DNA of 64,000 nucleotides from Cantharellus purpuraceus (Eukaryota; Basidiomycota; Agaricomycetes; Cantharellales; Hydnaceae): NCBI GenBank assembly GCA_025174535.1, contig JALBUN010000047.1:744001-808000 (forward strand). The letters run 5' to 3'. Numbering within the stretch: position 1 is the stretch's first letter; the number at the start of each line of letters is the position of its first letter. Below the pieces are notes generated by a model that saw nothing but the letters and a program-made list of their open reading frames with translations, was not told where the DNA came from and did no database searches. The translations under genes were made by a program, and so were the position numbers. Positions 48,997-61,327 of this stretch are shown here, piece after piece.

Positions 48997-51900
48997 TCAA
49001 TGCAGTGTCTCCTCAAGTGGAAGTGTGTCTTTTAAACGCTCAATAAGCGGCATGTCTCGGAAGACTTCATGTAGCACCTCCCGTACGTCTTCGACGTATA
49101 CGAAGCGAATACCCGTTTTGACACTTTCGGGAACATTCTCCTCAATGTCCGCACGATTCGCACCTGGTGCAATGATCGTTTTGATGCCAGCGCGATGTGC
49201 CGCGAGGATTTTCTCCTTCAATCCGCCGACTGGCAGAACTTGTCCAACGAGGGATATCTCTCCAGTCATGGCTGACAAACCCATTTTCATGATTACCAGC
49301 AAGCGAGAAGGAAGACGATAAGTACACACCAATATCAGGATCAATTTTTGTCTTTGTCAACAACGATACAAAGGCTGAAAGGATCGCTGTTCCAGCACTT
49401 GGACCTTCCTTTCCGATACTGCCCTCAGGCATATGCACGTGCATGTCCCGCTCGTTTAACCATTGCTCTGCAGGATCCTTGGTGATTCCAAGCTCGTAAG
49501 CATGACTCTTTACCCAACTCAGTCCGATCTGTGCGCTCTCCCGAATGACCTCGCCAAGTTTGCCGGTCAATTGCAAGTTCCCTTTACCTGGCATACTCTA
49601 TGGTATATGGAGTTGCGATTATGATCAAATAAATATTTTCTTTGAAAAAAAACCCACAGTCGCTTCCACGGGCATGACAGCACCTGAGCCATTGCCCAAA
49701 TACCCTAGACCGGTGCTGACACCAGGTGGCGGTGGTAAGACGTACATGCGATCCTTATGGTACACTGCAGGACCAACATATTCTTTGAGATTGCCCGAGT
49801 TGATTCGAACATGGACAGAGGCAGGAATATCCAACGGCCTGCGTTGTTCCGTTGTTACATTTGTCCGTTCCTTTTCCTTGTCTTGCGACTGAGACGGCGC
49901 TGCTGCACCCTCGGGTACGACAGGTGGAGGTTCCACCTTCTCCACCGTTTTTGCCTCTGATTGACCTTCCGCCGCAACGTTGCCCTGCAGAATCTCTTCC
50001 GGGAATACTTCCTCACCAAGATCTTGTACTATTCGAAGAGCTGCCTTCCGATAGATCTGTCATGAATTAGCTAAAAGACTCAGTGTTCATTTCAAAAAAG
50101 GAACACCTTATCGATATGTTTCTTGAGGTTGCGCACACCGCTCTCCCTGCAGTAGTACTTAATAAGCGTGTCCACAGCGTCAGATTCTAAAAGCACGTCG
50201 GCATTCTTCAAACCAGAAGCCTCTTTTGCCTGTGGTCCCAAATATTTGTCGGCAATGACAGACTTTTCCTCCGAGACGTAGCCGCTGACTTCTAGTACCT
50301 CCATTCGGTCCAAAAGAGGAGCAGGAATGGTATCGGCAACATTGGCTATAGGGGATGGTATGAGTTCATCCTAGAAGATTATGTAACGGTTTTTCACCTG
50401 TACAGACAAAAAGCACACGAGAAAGATCGACAGGAACGTCCATACTGAGTGGAAATATTAACAGTCAGACCACCAAGGAGGGCAAATAACTCACTAATGA
50501 TCGAGAAAGGCGTTATTCTGCTCCGGATCTAGCATTTCAAGCAATGCGCTGGCGGGGTCACCGTTGATACCTCGTCCGATTTTGTCGACCTCGTCGATCA
50601 AAACCAAAGGATTTTCTGTGCCTACCCGTTTTAGCGCTTGGATGATCTTACTTGGGAGAGCACTGAGATAAAAGCATTGGATACGAAGAAATCATGTACA
50701 TGCATTTGGTCTACGCACCCGACATAGGTTCTTCGATGGCCTTTGATCTCAGCCACGTCAGTCAGTCCACCCACAGAGAACCGGAAAAACTGCCTATTGA
50801 GAGCACGCGCGATTGACTTGCCAATGCTAGTTTTACCCACCCCTGGTGGACCAATAAAACAGATGATCTTGCCCTCGACAGTTCCTCGAAGTTTCCCTAC
50901 TGCAAGGAACTCAAGGATACGGTTCTTGACATCTTTCAAACCGTAATGATCTTCATCAAGCACATTGATGGCATGTGCTATGGAGTAGTTCTCTGGAGAG
51001 TGCTGGCCCCAAGGAATCTTGTGGCTGTCAGGAGCAATCAGCACAGATGTATGCATGGAATACGTACTTGTGTCAACCATTCGAGATAATTCCGGGTGAC
51101 GTTCGCCTCGCTGGCAGCCGGTTCCAAGTGCATAAGCTTGTTAAGTTCCTCATCAAAAACCTTTCGCACGGCATCAGGCATCTTCAGGCTCGCGGCTCGC
51201 TCCTTAAACTTCTCGATCATTTTGTCCTTGCCATCACTCTCCATCCCCAGCTCCTTCTTGATCCCTTTGAGCTGTTCCATGAGATAGTACTCCCTCTGTC
51301 GCTTTGCGATTTTAGAATCTACGTCGCGGGAGATCTTGCTCTGGAGCTGAGCATTGATCAGTTCTTTCTTGAGGACAAGAAGTGCTTTGCGAAGCCGATC
51401 CTCGATGGCAAGACTTTCTAGGACATCTTGTAGCTCGCCCACTTCCCCCGCAGAGACAGCAGCGGCAAAGTCAGCAAGCTTATCTGGCTCGTCGAAGACG
51501 TTCGTGGAGACTTGGCTAATCGAAAAGTTGGTGATTTGATCCCGAAAAAGCGGATTGAGTTGTGCAATGTCCTTGAAGACGGAGACAATTTCTGACATCA
51601 CCGCCCGCACATACTGGTCGTCCTTATTGTAAGGCTGAGCAACCAGATTCTCGACATTGACGACAGAAATAGGGTATTCATGGAGAAACGACGTTTGTAA
51701 TGGGGCTGTGTATAATGCGTGATGAGCATAATGGCATGTTCTGGAATGAATACCCTCACGAGGATGTGGTGGTGGTGATCTTTGCTGTGATGTGTCGTTT
51801 TCTGAGCTTAATAGGTCAGGGTTTGAAGATATATGAACAGGCGAGGGTGGCAGAGTCATATGTCCTTCAGATGATTCATCTATATCTTGTAGCCCCACTG

Positions 51901-52801
51901 CAGGCGATCCATCGCCTCTGTTCACGAGTCCTGTGAGCTTTATCCGTCGATGCGGATACAAAACCGCTGTAAGTCCCTCCTCCTTCGCCTCTTCGCCATC
52001 TTTAGCAGCGCCGCCCGCAGCAGAGAACACACTGGTGATCTGAGCAAACACACCAATGTGATGTACTGAATTTATATCCGATATGATGTCGCTGTCGGCT
52101 TGTTCGTCTTTTAGAAGGAACGCGCCCAGATACGGCTGTCCACGCTTCATCATCTCCTTTATCGCAGCTACAACGGCTGGATTCCGAATGACAACAGCCT
52201 TGTAAAATCCAGGAAACAATGGACGACGAGCTATGGGTAAAGCGAGAACTTGAGGATAGTGTTCAGGGACACTTTGCTTGGAGATAGCGGATGTGACAGG
52301 CAAAGGTTCCCGAGGTGGCGGAGATGACGATGACGATGACGAATTGCTATCATCACTCCCGCCACTGCCACTGGTTGATGATGATGAGGAAGCGGATGAA
52401 GATGAGGGACCTCTGTTATCATCATTCTCATTCAACCGTATGTCAGAATCGTGATCGTGGCTCTGAAAATTACTAGAATGGGTCGAACCACCTGTTAACG
52501 TTCCATCCTCTGGATCAGACTTGTCCGTTCTGGCTGTACGACCAGTTTGTCGAGTGTTAATCCACCGTGGAGACCGCAGGGAGCGTGAAGGGCGAGGAAA
52601 TTCTCTCGGGGTGACAGAAGCAAAGGAGCGATGGATAGTAATGTCATGGCTGTTCATGTATAGATGTTCTAGTATGTACCTAGATGCTTTGAGTTCCTCC
52701 AAACGCGATCCGGAAAGACGCAGGTTCGGGGACCGTAGGAGCAACCGTTTGTCCAAGGATGACCGCGAATTTCGTAGAGTATTCATGGCCGCCGCCGTCA
52801 T
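48997..52801 (-). CDS. PIM1: Mitochondrial Lon protease
   Basis: ATP-dependent Ser/Lys protease of the mitochondrial matrix that removes damaged proteins. Exons 52801-51068, 51017-50719, 50662-50495, 50444-50398, 50345-50107, 50056-49658, 49597-49330 and 49271-48997 give 1142 residues. The N-terminus is rich in Arg/Ser without early acidic residues, like a presequence, followed by a Ser run. The Lon N domain begins at [14 protein letters not shown]. Walker A GPPGVGKT is at about 634-641; Walker B is LIDEVDKIG. The protease domain has catalytic Ser in [10 protein letters not shown] and Lys in [15 protein letters not shown] segment of exon 1 (51706-51753, 48 nt) has GT/AG ends and interrupts a conserved region, so it may be an in-frame intron; splicing it would shorten the protein by 16 residues. 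Confidence 0.96.
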
Positions 52802-52980
52802 GGCAAGAAGGACAGACCCAGTACAATGTCGCGTGCTATCTCACGGCCGTGAACGCGTAATGATTTCTAATGAAACGAAGGAGTGGTCAAGAAGCTGTGA
52901 GATCGGCTTTGCTTGCTTGCATAAGCGCAGGATTATCGAAACTTGTTCACGTTCCTCTGTGTACATGCGCTACTACTCTA

Positions 52981-53460
52981 ATGCCTCGATTCAAGCTTGT
53001 TTTCTTTGCGCCTGTTACTTCTACACAGAACATCCTTCGTCAACTTTTCCTGAGCTCCCCTGAGACGATCGGCAAGATCGGACTCTATAAGTCGTGTGCA
53101 TTCACCTCTCGTGGAACTGGTTAGTGTTTCCAAGGCAGACCACTGTACAAACATAGTCTTCTGACACATCTTCTCATTCCATATGGCCTGCCGAAATAAC
53201 TCAGGCCAATTTATTCCACAGGACGGCACGGCACCAAACATCGGTGAGGTGGGGAAACCAGAGTTTGTAGAGGAGGATAGGGTGGAAATACTTGTGACAG
53301 ACACTGAAGAAAAGGACGAGATTAAGAACACTGTTAAACAGCTGAAGAAGGTTGTGAAATTCGATCTATACTTAGAAGCGTTCTTCACTTCAAGTCGATC
53401 GACCAGGTCCATCCATATGAAGAGGTTGCCTTCGAAGTGTATCGGTTGGAGGATATTTGA
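52981..53460 (+). CDS. NIF3-like small protein (CutA1-like fold)
   Basis: Exons 52981-53119, 53205-53350 and 53407-53460 give 112 residues: MPRFKLVFFAPVTSTQNILR, CAFTSRGTGQFIPQDGTAPN, IGEVGKPEFVEEDRVEILV and an end in HPYEEVAFEVYRLEDI. The GTGQF...GEVG...HPYEEVAFEVYRL pattern is the central domain that is inserted in bacterial NIF3/YqfO proteins and occurs alone in fungi and some bacteria. Biochemical role is unknown. The gene diverges from Lon with 179 bp between start codons. Confidence 0.9.
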
Positions 53461-53930
53461 AGTGCGCTCGCTCCTCAAAGCACAGTCGGATCGTATCTGG
53501 AGCGCTGCATCTAGAGGCCTTGTAAATCACTAAGAACTCAACAGAGTAATAACTCAAGAGTTCATATTCCACTCCCACGTGCTCGCTTCCTCTCATTACA
53601 TTCAAGGTCTATTTGTCAAACACCTCTATGATTAACTTTCTATTCACGATTGAAATTAGCATTGACTACTCTCAGCACTGCATGGTGAGATTACCATATA
53701 TGTTCAATGGACGTTTTATAAGTCTTTCAACGAAAGAATGGATATCTCTCTCATCAATGTTGTAAACTTTCAGCAACCAATAGTGCCAGCACCGACCAAC
53801 CCCTCTCAGACAATACAATCAACAATTTACGTAGCGTGAGCACGACTGCATGATCACTGGTCTCCAATGTGCATATTCATGTCGTCTTCAGCAGTAAGGA
53901 GCAATAAACATTCAAGAATTTATTCCAAAA
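53461..53930. other. Convergent intergenic region
   Basis: Holds the 3' UTRs of the NIF3-like gene (+) and the Cys/Trp/His module gene (-). A near-palindromic segment ggagcaataa...ttattgctcc (53897-53906 and 53931-53940) flanks the stop codon of the latter and could form a hairpin. No other frame is supported. Confidence 0.45.
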
Positions 53931-56263
53931 TTATTGCTCCTCTGACTCGTACGACATCTCCGAAGCTACCTCACCATCATCTTCAGCATCGTCGTGCTTC
54001 GTTTCTAAAGACATATTCTTTGGTGGACGGCCACCTCGTTTCTTGGGCTGCTGAGATAGGGACGAATCCTTTAGATTCGACGTCGAAGTCACTTCATGAC
54101 AAGACCTAGTATGGTGACCACGAGATCAGTCCGCATGAAGCCCAATTACCGAATGTCAAACTCACAAATTGACGGGTTCGTCGATATAATCGAATCTATA
54201 TGTATGTGTCAAGTCACGAGTCTCGCGACAGTGGCTGCCACTGGGGTTATCAGGGATGGAATTATCCATAATGTCAGGAGCACTCAAGGATCCTCCACGC
54301 ATTGATTTCGTTGCGGCACTGTGGGTCGCACAATCGGGGAAGAAAAAGTTTAGGCCACATGAAACCAAATACAGGAACCTTAAATAGCACGTACTTTACT
54401 CTCTTCTGTCTGTAGACACATCTCCGAATGTGGCTGTACCACGGCGTCGAACAATACGTGGAGTTTGGGCGCAGCTTAACCCACCTCTTACACAGCGCAC
54501 ACAGGATACGATACTATGTATGAATATGAGATGAGTGGCTGCAAAGATACGAGATAGCCCTCTCTCACAGGTTCAACAATCTCGGCCTGTGGATCAGCTT
54601 GTAACGTAGCGCGGCGTTGTTCTGCGTCCCAAACACGTGGTCGCCGAGGCTCCTTGGATGGATTTACTCCATTCGGGCCATTCACAATCGTCGACGAGCT
54701 CGCTTGTGTGAGAGCGAGGAGACCCGCCCCGTGCAACTGCAATGATGGATGTACGCTACTAGGAGGCGGAACATTGAGCGCACTGGGCACTGCATTAGAT
54801 GGATTGGCATTCTCAGCATTAGAATGTAATGCTGAAGATTCTTGAGATGCAGATGAAACTGCCATATCTGGTGTTCCTTGGGTCCTGGAGCTAGTGTTAG
54901 AATGTAGTTGAATATTATGCGAAGAACGCTCTAGCAGCGAGGAAGACGTAGTGATCTCGGTCTCGGGAGGCCTGACATATAATCTAGTACTGTTACGCAG
55001 GTCAGCAATAGCTCACACTTCTCAACGTTAATACTAACCAGCCCTCCCTATGACACTTCCACGGGATGGAACAATATCGAGAGTTATTTCTAAGCTTGAT
55101 CCATTTATCGCAGAGCGCACAGCGCACTCGAAACTTCAAGGAACAAGACGTCGATAGAGTGAATAACCATCCACCCAAAGTTCCGCAACTCACAGGCTCT
55201 ACCTCTGCCACGTACGGATCGGCATGGAACTCTTGGATGCGTTCAGCTTCAGTGCGATTAGGTCGACGCCGCCTTGGAAGAGGGTCCCAAACGATAGGTT
55301 GTGACAGAGGTTGTTTGGCATGATTATCAATGGCTAGTTTGGCGACATTTGAACCGGAGTCAGTGTGATCACTCGACATGCTTGTTGAAAGAGGCTCGTC
55401 GGAGCGGCTTGCGGGTTCGACGCCTGGTGAAACGGCGACTTCCGGCTTTGTAGTCGCTAGAACCAGGGGCAATGGTGCCTGCGACACTTCAAGTGACGAG
55501 GAAAGATCGGTTTTTGCTATCATTGATACAGCGCTGGGCCCATCTTCCTCGTAATTTGGGACGGATTGACTTATGGAACACGAGGCAGGGGACACCCCCT
55601 TCGAATTAGATTTCGAAATGGTGTCTTCTGCAATATCTGACGTGGCAACCTGAGGTCTGAAAAGAGATACAATGACCTGACAATACAGTACAGAACAGAC
55701 ACGCACGTGGTGCCTGCCGCATTTGACTGTTTACAAACAAGAAGGTGTGCGACCCAAGGCTGCATGATCATAATCATTTTGATGCCCAATTCTGCGCAAA
55801 CAGGCACTTACAGCTAAAGTAAACCCAGTGTCATCTCTCAGAGATACCCATTCAAGGCACCCGCACTTGAATCTGCCGGCTTGTAACTCGGAGGGTATAT
55901 TGATGTCAGGTCCCTGCATCTGAGGCTTCATGAAGGGTAACGTAGAGCCATAGTCTATCCCATCACAGCGGGTAGTCTGGCGCTTTCGCTGATCACTGTT
56001 TAGATGGTATTGAGGCATACTTTTCACCGTGAAAATTCGGTAGACATACCTAGATCCTGCTGCACCGCATGTGGTCTGCTGGATCTCCCGCGCGAGGAGC
56101 CGCACCTGATCTATAGAAAGGCTAAGATTGGAGATCGCGGTCCGCGCTGTCACATCAACACTTTCAGGCAGCGAACGCGTTCAGAAACTTACGCCTTGTT
56201 CGCGGTGTCCAGAATGCTCTGCAGCTGAGAGATCAAAATCTGAGGATCACTACACGCGTCCAT
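53931..56263 (-). CDS. Protein with three Cys/Trp/His modules and an AT-hook
   Basis: Ten exons (56263-56193, 56121-56050, 55995-55812, 55759-55707, 55656-55194, 55133-55039, 54989-54569, 54513-54395, 54318-54166, 54105-53931) join in frame to 601 residues. Three copies of one module are visible: FKCGCLEWVSLRDDTGFTLA continuing PWVAHLLVC, then VRCALCDKWIKLRNNSRYCS continuing IPWKCHREGC, then ILCALCKRWVKLRPNSTYCS continuing TPWYSHIRRC. The shared pattern is C-x(1-2)-C-x2-W-[IV]-x-L-R, then P-W-x2-H-x3-C, four possible zinc ligands each. Two splice sites rebuild ligands (the last Cys of copy 2, and the PW of copy 1). Ser/Pro-rich linkers each end in an acidic ADPx-A-EVEP-like motif before copies 2 and 3. 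The C-terminus has an AT-hook core KKRGGRPPK and an acidic end. A nuclear DNA-binding or chromatin protein is inferred; the family was not recognised. Confidence 0.8.
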
Positions 56264-56617
56264 GCGTGTGATCTGTTCACACCGGGATGTCCAACCAGAG
56301 GGTGCAGACGCAGAGGACAGGAAGGTTTGAATGATGGTTTATGGGCAAAACAACCATGCTTACAATAAGAGTCCGTGGCTTCTTTCATATGACTAACTGA
56401 GAAAAGCTGCACAAAAACATAGACTGAGACAAACAATCCAATCATGAGAAGTGTATTCAACTAATAGCATAACTCAAACTGACAACTCTTTTTCTTTCCT
56501 GCTCCTTTCTGTCGAAACCCGGCGAAAATAGTTAGTCCAGTTTGGGGTGATGTCACGTGACTTACGAGGACTCTGATCCGAACACGAACATATCGAATTG
56601 AAACTCAGCTAAGTTCG
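56264..56617. promoter_or_regulatory. Divergent promoter region, module gene / SGD1
   Basis: The 354-bp region between the two start codons must carry both promoters. It contains the TCACGTGA site at 56553-56560. Confidence 0.5.
56553..56560. promoter_or_regulatory. E-box upstream of SGD1
   Basis: TCACGTGA palindrome 58 nt before the SGD1 ATG, the same core and similar spacing as at REX4, another ribosome-biogenesis gene. Confidence 0.4.
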
Positions 56618-59600
56618 ATGCAGCGAACTTCTACCACTCGCCTGCCGGCAGCTTTGAGAGAGCAGATTGACACTGAAGACAGTGAGAGAGGCCAACTTCT
56701 TGACTATCATTGGTTTCGCGGCTTATGCATGTGAGATCTAGACGAGAGTCCACGGAAGCGGCATAAGCAAACTGTATCTCGCAAACAGGTGCGAAAGCAG
56801 GAGCGTCAGCAACTAAAGCAACGCAAAGCAGTGTTCTTCTCGCGCGTCAAGTCCTCTGAACTTTCACCCAACTGCAAGCGATCCGCAGACCATGACCAGC
56901 AGCAAGAACCAGCAAAGAAGAAGGCCCGCATCGATTCAAAGCAGCTTTCTGCTACCCAGAAACTGCACAAGATTTCAAATGACACACCATCTTATACTAC
57001 GGCTACAACAATACGACACTCTTCAAAAGGACAATCATCGCGAGCTACTTCAGAGTTTGAAACTGCTTTGAATCTCCCAAGTCGCAAGCCTGTGAGCAAT
57101 ATCAAGACCCACCAGTCCCACGAGGATCGCTCAGAAGATGCCCGCATTGCGTGGTTAGAAGCAAAGCTAGGAACAACCAAGGGCCATAGTAGCAAGACAA
57201 AGTTAACATTCGGGGACGGCTTGGATGGTACTTGCAGGCATCTGGCTCTTGTTCATCAAGTCTTGTTTATCATACATTTCCTCAGATCTTATGGATGACA
57301 TCGATAGGATCATATCAGTGAACCCAGAGTCTCCTGATAATTCCGTGGAATCCGTAGGGTTCATATTGTTGTTTCAATCAACCATAATGACCAAATGTCA
57401 CCACTAGGAAGATCAACAGGATTCTGAAGCCTCTGAGTTTGAAGGCTTTTCAGTTGCTGACTGGGGTAACGGCAATAACAGGGGGGGCACACCCCTCGCA
57501 AACTCTCAAGTAGGCGGAAGCAATGAAACATCCGGGATTAGTGCAGTCGACCAGACCGCTACCGCCCCTCTTGTGGGCGCAGTGCAGACAAACGCAAAAT
57601 CTCCGGCTAGTACGTGACCTACATCACGCAGCATGGGGCGCAAGTCTGACACATTAACATTTCAGACTCACGATATATTCCTCCTCACCTTCGCCAAGCC
57701 GCTGCCGACGGTTCAGATGCCCTTTCTAAGCTCTCGCGGCAAATTAAAGGGCTTCTTAATCGGTATGATGCCTATTCGTAATATGTGGATTCTTCAGTCG
57801 TCTTACTGCACATAATCTCTGTGATGGCGTTAGTCTCAGCGAACAGAATATGGCTTCAATCCTTGCATCCATAGAGGAGTTATATCGTAGACATCGGCGG
57901 CACGGTGACAAACATCGTATTTACATTTAGTGCATCATGCTGACAACTAGTGTATACTCTAGACGTAACGTCTACCTTGACTAGGTTAATAGTTGATGGA
58001 ATATCAACCCATTCGTACCATCTGGATAGTTTCGTCGTCCTCCATGCATCGCTGGCAACTAGTCTCTATAAAGTCATCGGTAACGACTTCGGTAAATTAT
58101 TCGTTTTCCGCAACTACCTTTGATCATGATCCTTTGCCATAGCTGCACATTTCATACAGTTTCTCATAACGTCTTACGAGCAACATTACCAAGTATTGAG
58201 AGGGAATAGTTCAAGCGATTCGACCGATGACGAACCCAAGGGCAAAGAATGCTTGAACCTTGCTGTGTTATTGTCGGAACTTTACAACTTCCAGGTTATA
58301 TCTTGTGTACTCGTTTACGACGTAATTCGCGGTCTTTTGGATACTTTAAATCAGTTCGACGTAGAACTCTTGCTCAAGATTACTCGCAGTTCGTGTCGTT
58401 GTCCATCCGTGCCCCATGCCGCTCACTACGGGCACTAATACATAGTTTCCAGATTCAGGGCAACAATTACGGCAGGATGACCCTTCGGCATTAAAGGATA
58501 TAATCCAAATTGTTCACGCAAAAATGTCCAAGAAACCAAAGGAGACAATCAGGTATGATTGTGTCATATATTCTCATCTAATATCCCTGACACGCGCCGT
58601 CAGTTCTCGCACGCAATTCATGATCGAGACTCTCGCGAATCTCAAGAACAGTAAATTCAAACGGGCCGTAGCCCAGGATGGACGCCCCGAGGCTGCGGCG
58701 CGGATGAAGAAATTCCTGTCTGGCTTGGGTAAAAAGCATCATGGTATATTAAGCGCATAGTCTTATCTTTGAATTTTGACTTTCTGCCTCTATCTTAGTC
58801 ATGACTCATGAACCTCTTCGCGTTAGCCTTGATGACCTTCATTCGTCGGAGAAAAGGGGCAAGTGGTGGCTTGTTGGATCGGCGTGGAACGGTGATCCCC
58901 TAGTCAATCGAGCGCAGGAAGAAACGCAGTCCACATCGAAAGACTACACTGATGAGTCTGGAAAATCTTTGTCAGCACTGGCGCGGAAGCAAGGGATGAA
59001 TACAGACGTGCGACGGGGCATTTTTGTGGTGCTTATGAGCAGCGATGTGAGGGTTTATCTCTCGATATTCAATGAACTTGCTAAGCTTGCTGAAGGATTA
59101 TATAGACGCCTGTGAACGCCTCTCGCAGCTTAATATTACTGAAATCCAGCAACGTGAGATAGTGAGAGTCGTCTTGCATTGCTTGGGTAACGTATGCATA
59201 TTTGGACCTTTTTGAATGTCTTACCAAGGAGCATTGGATCAGGAACGACAGTATAATCCATACTACACCCTTATCGTACAACAACTCTGTCGAACTTCAC
59301 ATTCGTACAAGGTGACTTTACAGTTTTGTCTCTGGGACTTCCTCCGGGATCTTGGCGAGAGGGGTGTTGGTGGTGCCGAGATCATCAAAGGCCTCAAGGA
59401 GGAGGATACACATGCCCCTTTCGACGTAAAACAAGTTTCAGCAGCACGACGGCTAAACGTTGCTCGGGCATATGCTTGGTGGATTGCAAAGGGTTGTTGT
59501 TCGCTCACTGTTTTTAAAGTGAGTCGTTTCCACTGTAAAATGTGGGACGTTCACACCTCACAACCCTCAGCCTGTAGACTTCACTGTTCTACAAACGCAA

Positions 59601-59912
59601 AGCCACAATTTCTTCCGCGAGCTTTTTTACCAACTCTTCGTTAGCAGTCAAGTCACCTCGCCAGCTATATCCAATGCAAATGCGGCTGAATATCTTACCG
59701 GACCCCGCATACGAGAGTCGCTAGAGGAGGTTTTCATGAAGGCTACGCGAGTCCCAAAGTTGGCGCAGGGGCTGATTTACTTCCTCACTACGGCGTTGTG
59801 CGGCGACAGTGGATCGAATAGCGAAGTTGTTTTGGAAACATTTAGATGGGCCTGTGATGTTGCGAAAGACACACTTCGCACAGGCGCGGATGTAGTAGCT
59901 TCATTGACATGA
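56618..59912 (+). CDS. SGD1: SGD1/NOM1-type nucleolar MIF4G-MA3 protein
   Basis: Needed for 18S rRNA maturation in the nucleolus. Fourteen exons (56618-56681, 56742-57227, 57286-57317, 57408-57609, 57666-57762, 57834-57904, 57963-58091, 58143-58388, 58453-58552, 58604-58743, 58799-59046, 59096-59191, 59243-59518, 59571-59912) give 842 residues. The N-terminal third is basic and low-complexity with KKKARID-like nuclear signals. The conserved core starts RYIPPHLR. The MIF4G part carries KLSRQIKGLLNRLSEQNM, LIVDGISTHSYHLDSFVVLH, LYNFQVISCVLVYDVIRGLL, FDVELLLKITRNSGQQLRQD and RTQFMIETLANLKN. The MA3 part starts after DVRRGIFVVLMSS and includes TLQFCLWDFLRDLGERG and RLNVARAYAWWIAKG. Intron 3 is 90 nt; all phases fit. 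Confidence 0.95.
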
Positions 59913-60055
59913 ATGATCGATCGTCTATGCTGACTTTTGAAAAGCCACACTTGAACACACACTTCCCGATCTACCACCATAACTAAAGGTTTTGTGCTGA
60001 ATGCGCGAGCTAGAACCCAGGAGTCAGTTCAGGTTTCAAAGATGTATGTAACGTC

Positions 60056-60829
60056 TCACTGATACACAAGCCCATTTGCATCGTTCTCAAAAATTTCTTT
60101 CAATTCTTCCTCCGTAAAGTTGCACGCTGTGACATTCATTAATATCAATAAAGAGAATGTAAATAGTTGATGCCAGACACGTACAGGTGATCAGAAACAG
60201 GCCGCCAGACCGTAACAGTCGTGACACCCGTGCAGGATAAATATCTGACGATGACTGTCCTGTACTGTTTTTCTCTGCGAGCGCAATAGCATCAAACGTG
60301 CCCTTGTCTAATAGAAGATCCCAAGAGTTGACCACCTTCTGCGTGTCAGAAATACAAGGAGGATCCTCGTTAAGAAAGTCGCAGAGCTTGAAGGTTATTT
60401 CATCAACCCCACGGTTGGATGCCACTTGTCTCGAAAGTGTTATTGACCCGAGACTGTAGTCGATTCCTGATAGCCGTGATGGATCATAGCCATGCTTGAA
60501 AAGTTCACAGAGTAGAAGGCCATTCCCGCTTCCAATCTCGAGCACTCTTCGTGATGGAGGTGCATTGCTCAACGCCCACTCTACCTGAAAAGACGGCAAA
60601 TTCATAGAACGAAAAATACCTACGGTGCGCGTAGTATGTCACCATCTTATCCATGCTATCATCTCCAAACCTGTCCACAGGCCAGTGATCAACAAAAACC
60701 AAGGCGACAGTGAATCCCCTACCAAACCTCGCCCTCATCACCTATTTCTTCAAAATTCCTTATCTCTTTATTATAGACACCATCCCAATGTTCCTTCGTA
60801 CCGAGCTTCGAGGGTTGAAATGTCGACAT
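60056..60829 (-). CDS. EFM4: EEF1A lysine methyltransferase EFM4 (See1)
   Basis: SAM-dependent class I methyltransferase that modifies elongation factor 1A on lysine. Exons 60829-60723, 60670-60643, 60584-60185 and 60126-60056 give 201 residues. Family blocks are [36 protein letters not shown], the SAM-binding motif [63 protein letters not shown] and EEELKEIF. Length is normal. It shares a 112-bp divergent region with PAM18 and is convergent with SGD1, with about 140 bp between stops. Confidence 0.94.
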
Positions 60830-60941
60830 GTTTAGATTGTTGGTTGAGGTGCCGCGGAACTAAAAGCGCGGTCGTTATTTGTGCTTTCTTTCCCTGAGTG
60901 CACGCACGTCATAATAACCGTGCATCGTGCAAATTACTTGC
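60830..60941. promoter_or_regulatory. Shared divergent promoter, EFM4 / PAM18
   Basis: Only 112 bp separate the two start codons, the shortest divergent spacer in the window. Confidence 0.5.
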
Positions 60942-61327
60942 ATGGCCACACCAATTATCTTGGGAATAGGTGCCATTGCTGCAGCGGTTACAGGTCGACA
61001 TCTCGTACGGACGGGTGTACTGCGACTGGGAGGATCAAACGTTGCGGAGCAATGGGTTAAAGGAGGGTTTAGACAGAAGATGGATAGGAAAGAAGCGATT
61101 GCAATCTTAGGCCTTAAGTATGTCGTCGATTCTATCCATCTTGTTCAGCATCTTATGTTGGTATTTTTGACAGAGACACACCAGCCTTACGACTGAAGCT
61201 AAAGGATGCGCATCGACATATCATGTTGGCGAACCACCCGGACAGAGGAGGATCGCCGTACCTTGCCAGCAAAATCAACGAGGCCAAGGATTTGCTCGAG
61301 AAATTAGATGGAAAAGCCCGTCGATGA
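60942..61327 (+). CDS. PAM18: Mitochondrial import motor J-protein PAM18/TIM14
   Basis: J-protein of the inner mitochondrial membrane that stimulates mtHsp70 in the TIM23 import motor. Exons 60942-61117 and 61174-61327 (56-nt intron) give 109 residues. It has one N-terminal membrane segment ([19 protein letters not shown]), then [19 protein letters not shown] and the J-domain with the HPD motif in [20 protein letters not shown], ending EAKDLLEKL. Size and order are typical. Confidence 0.96.
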
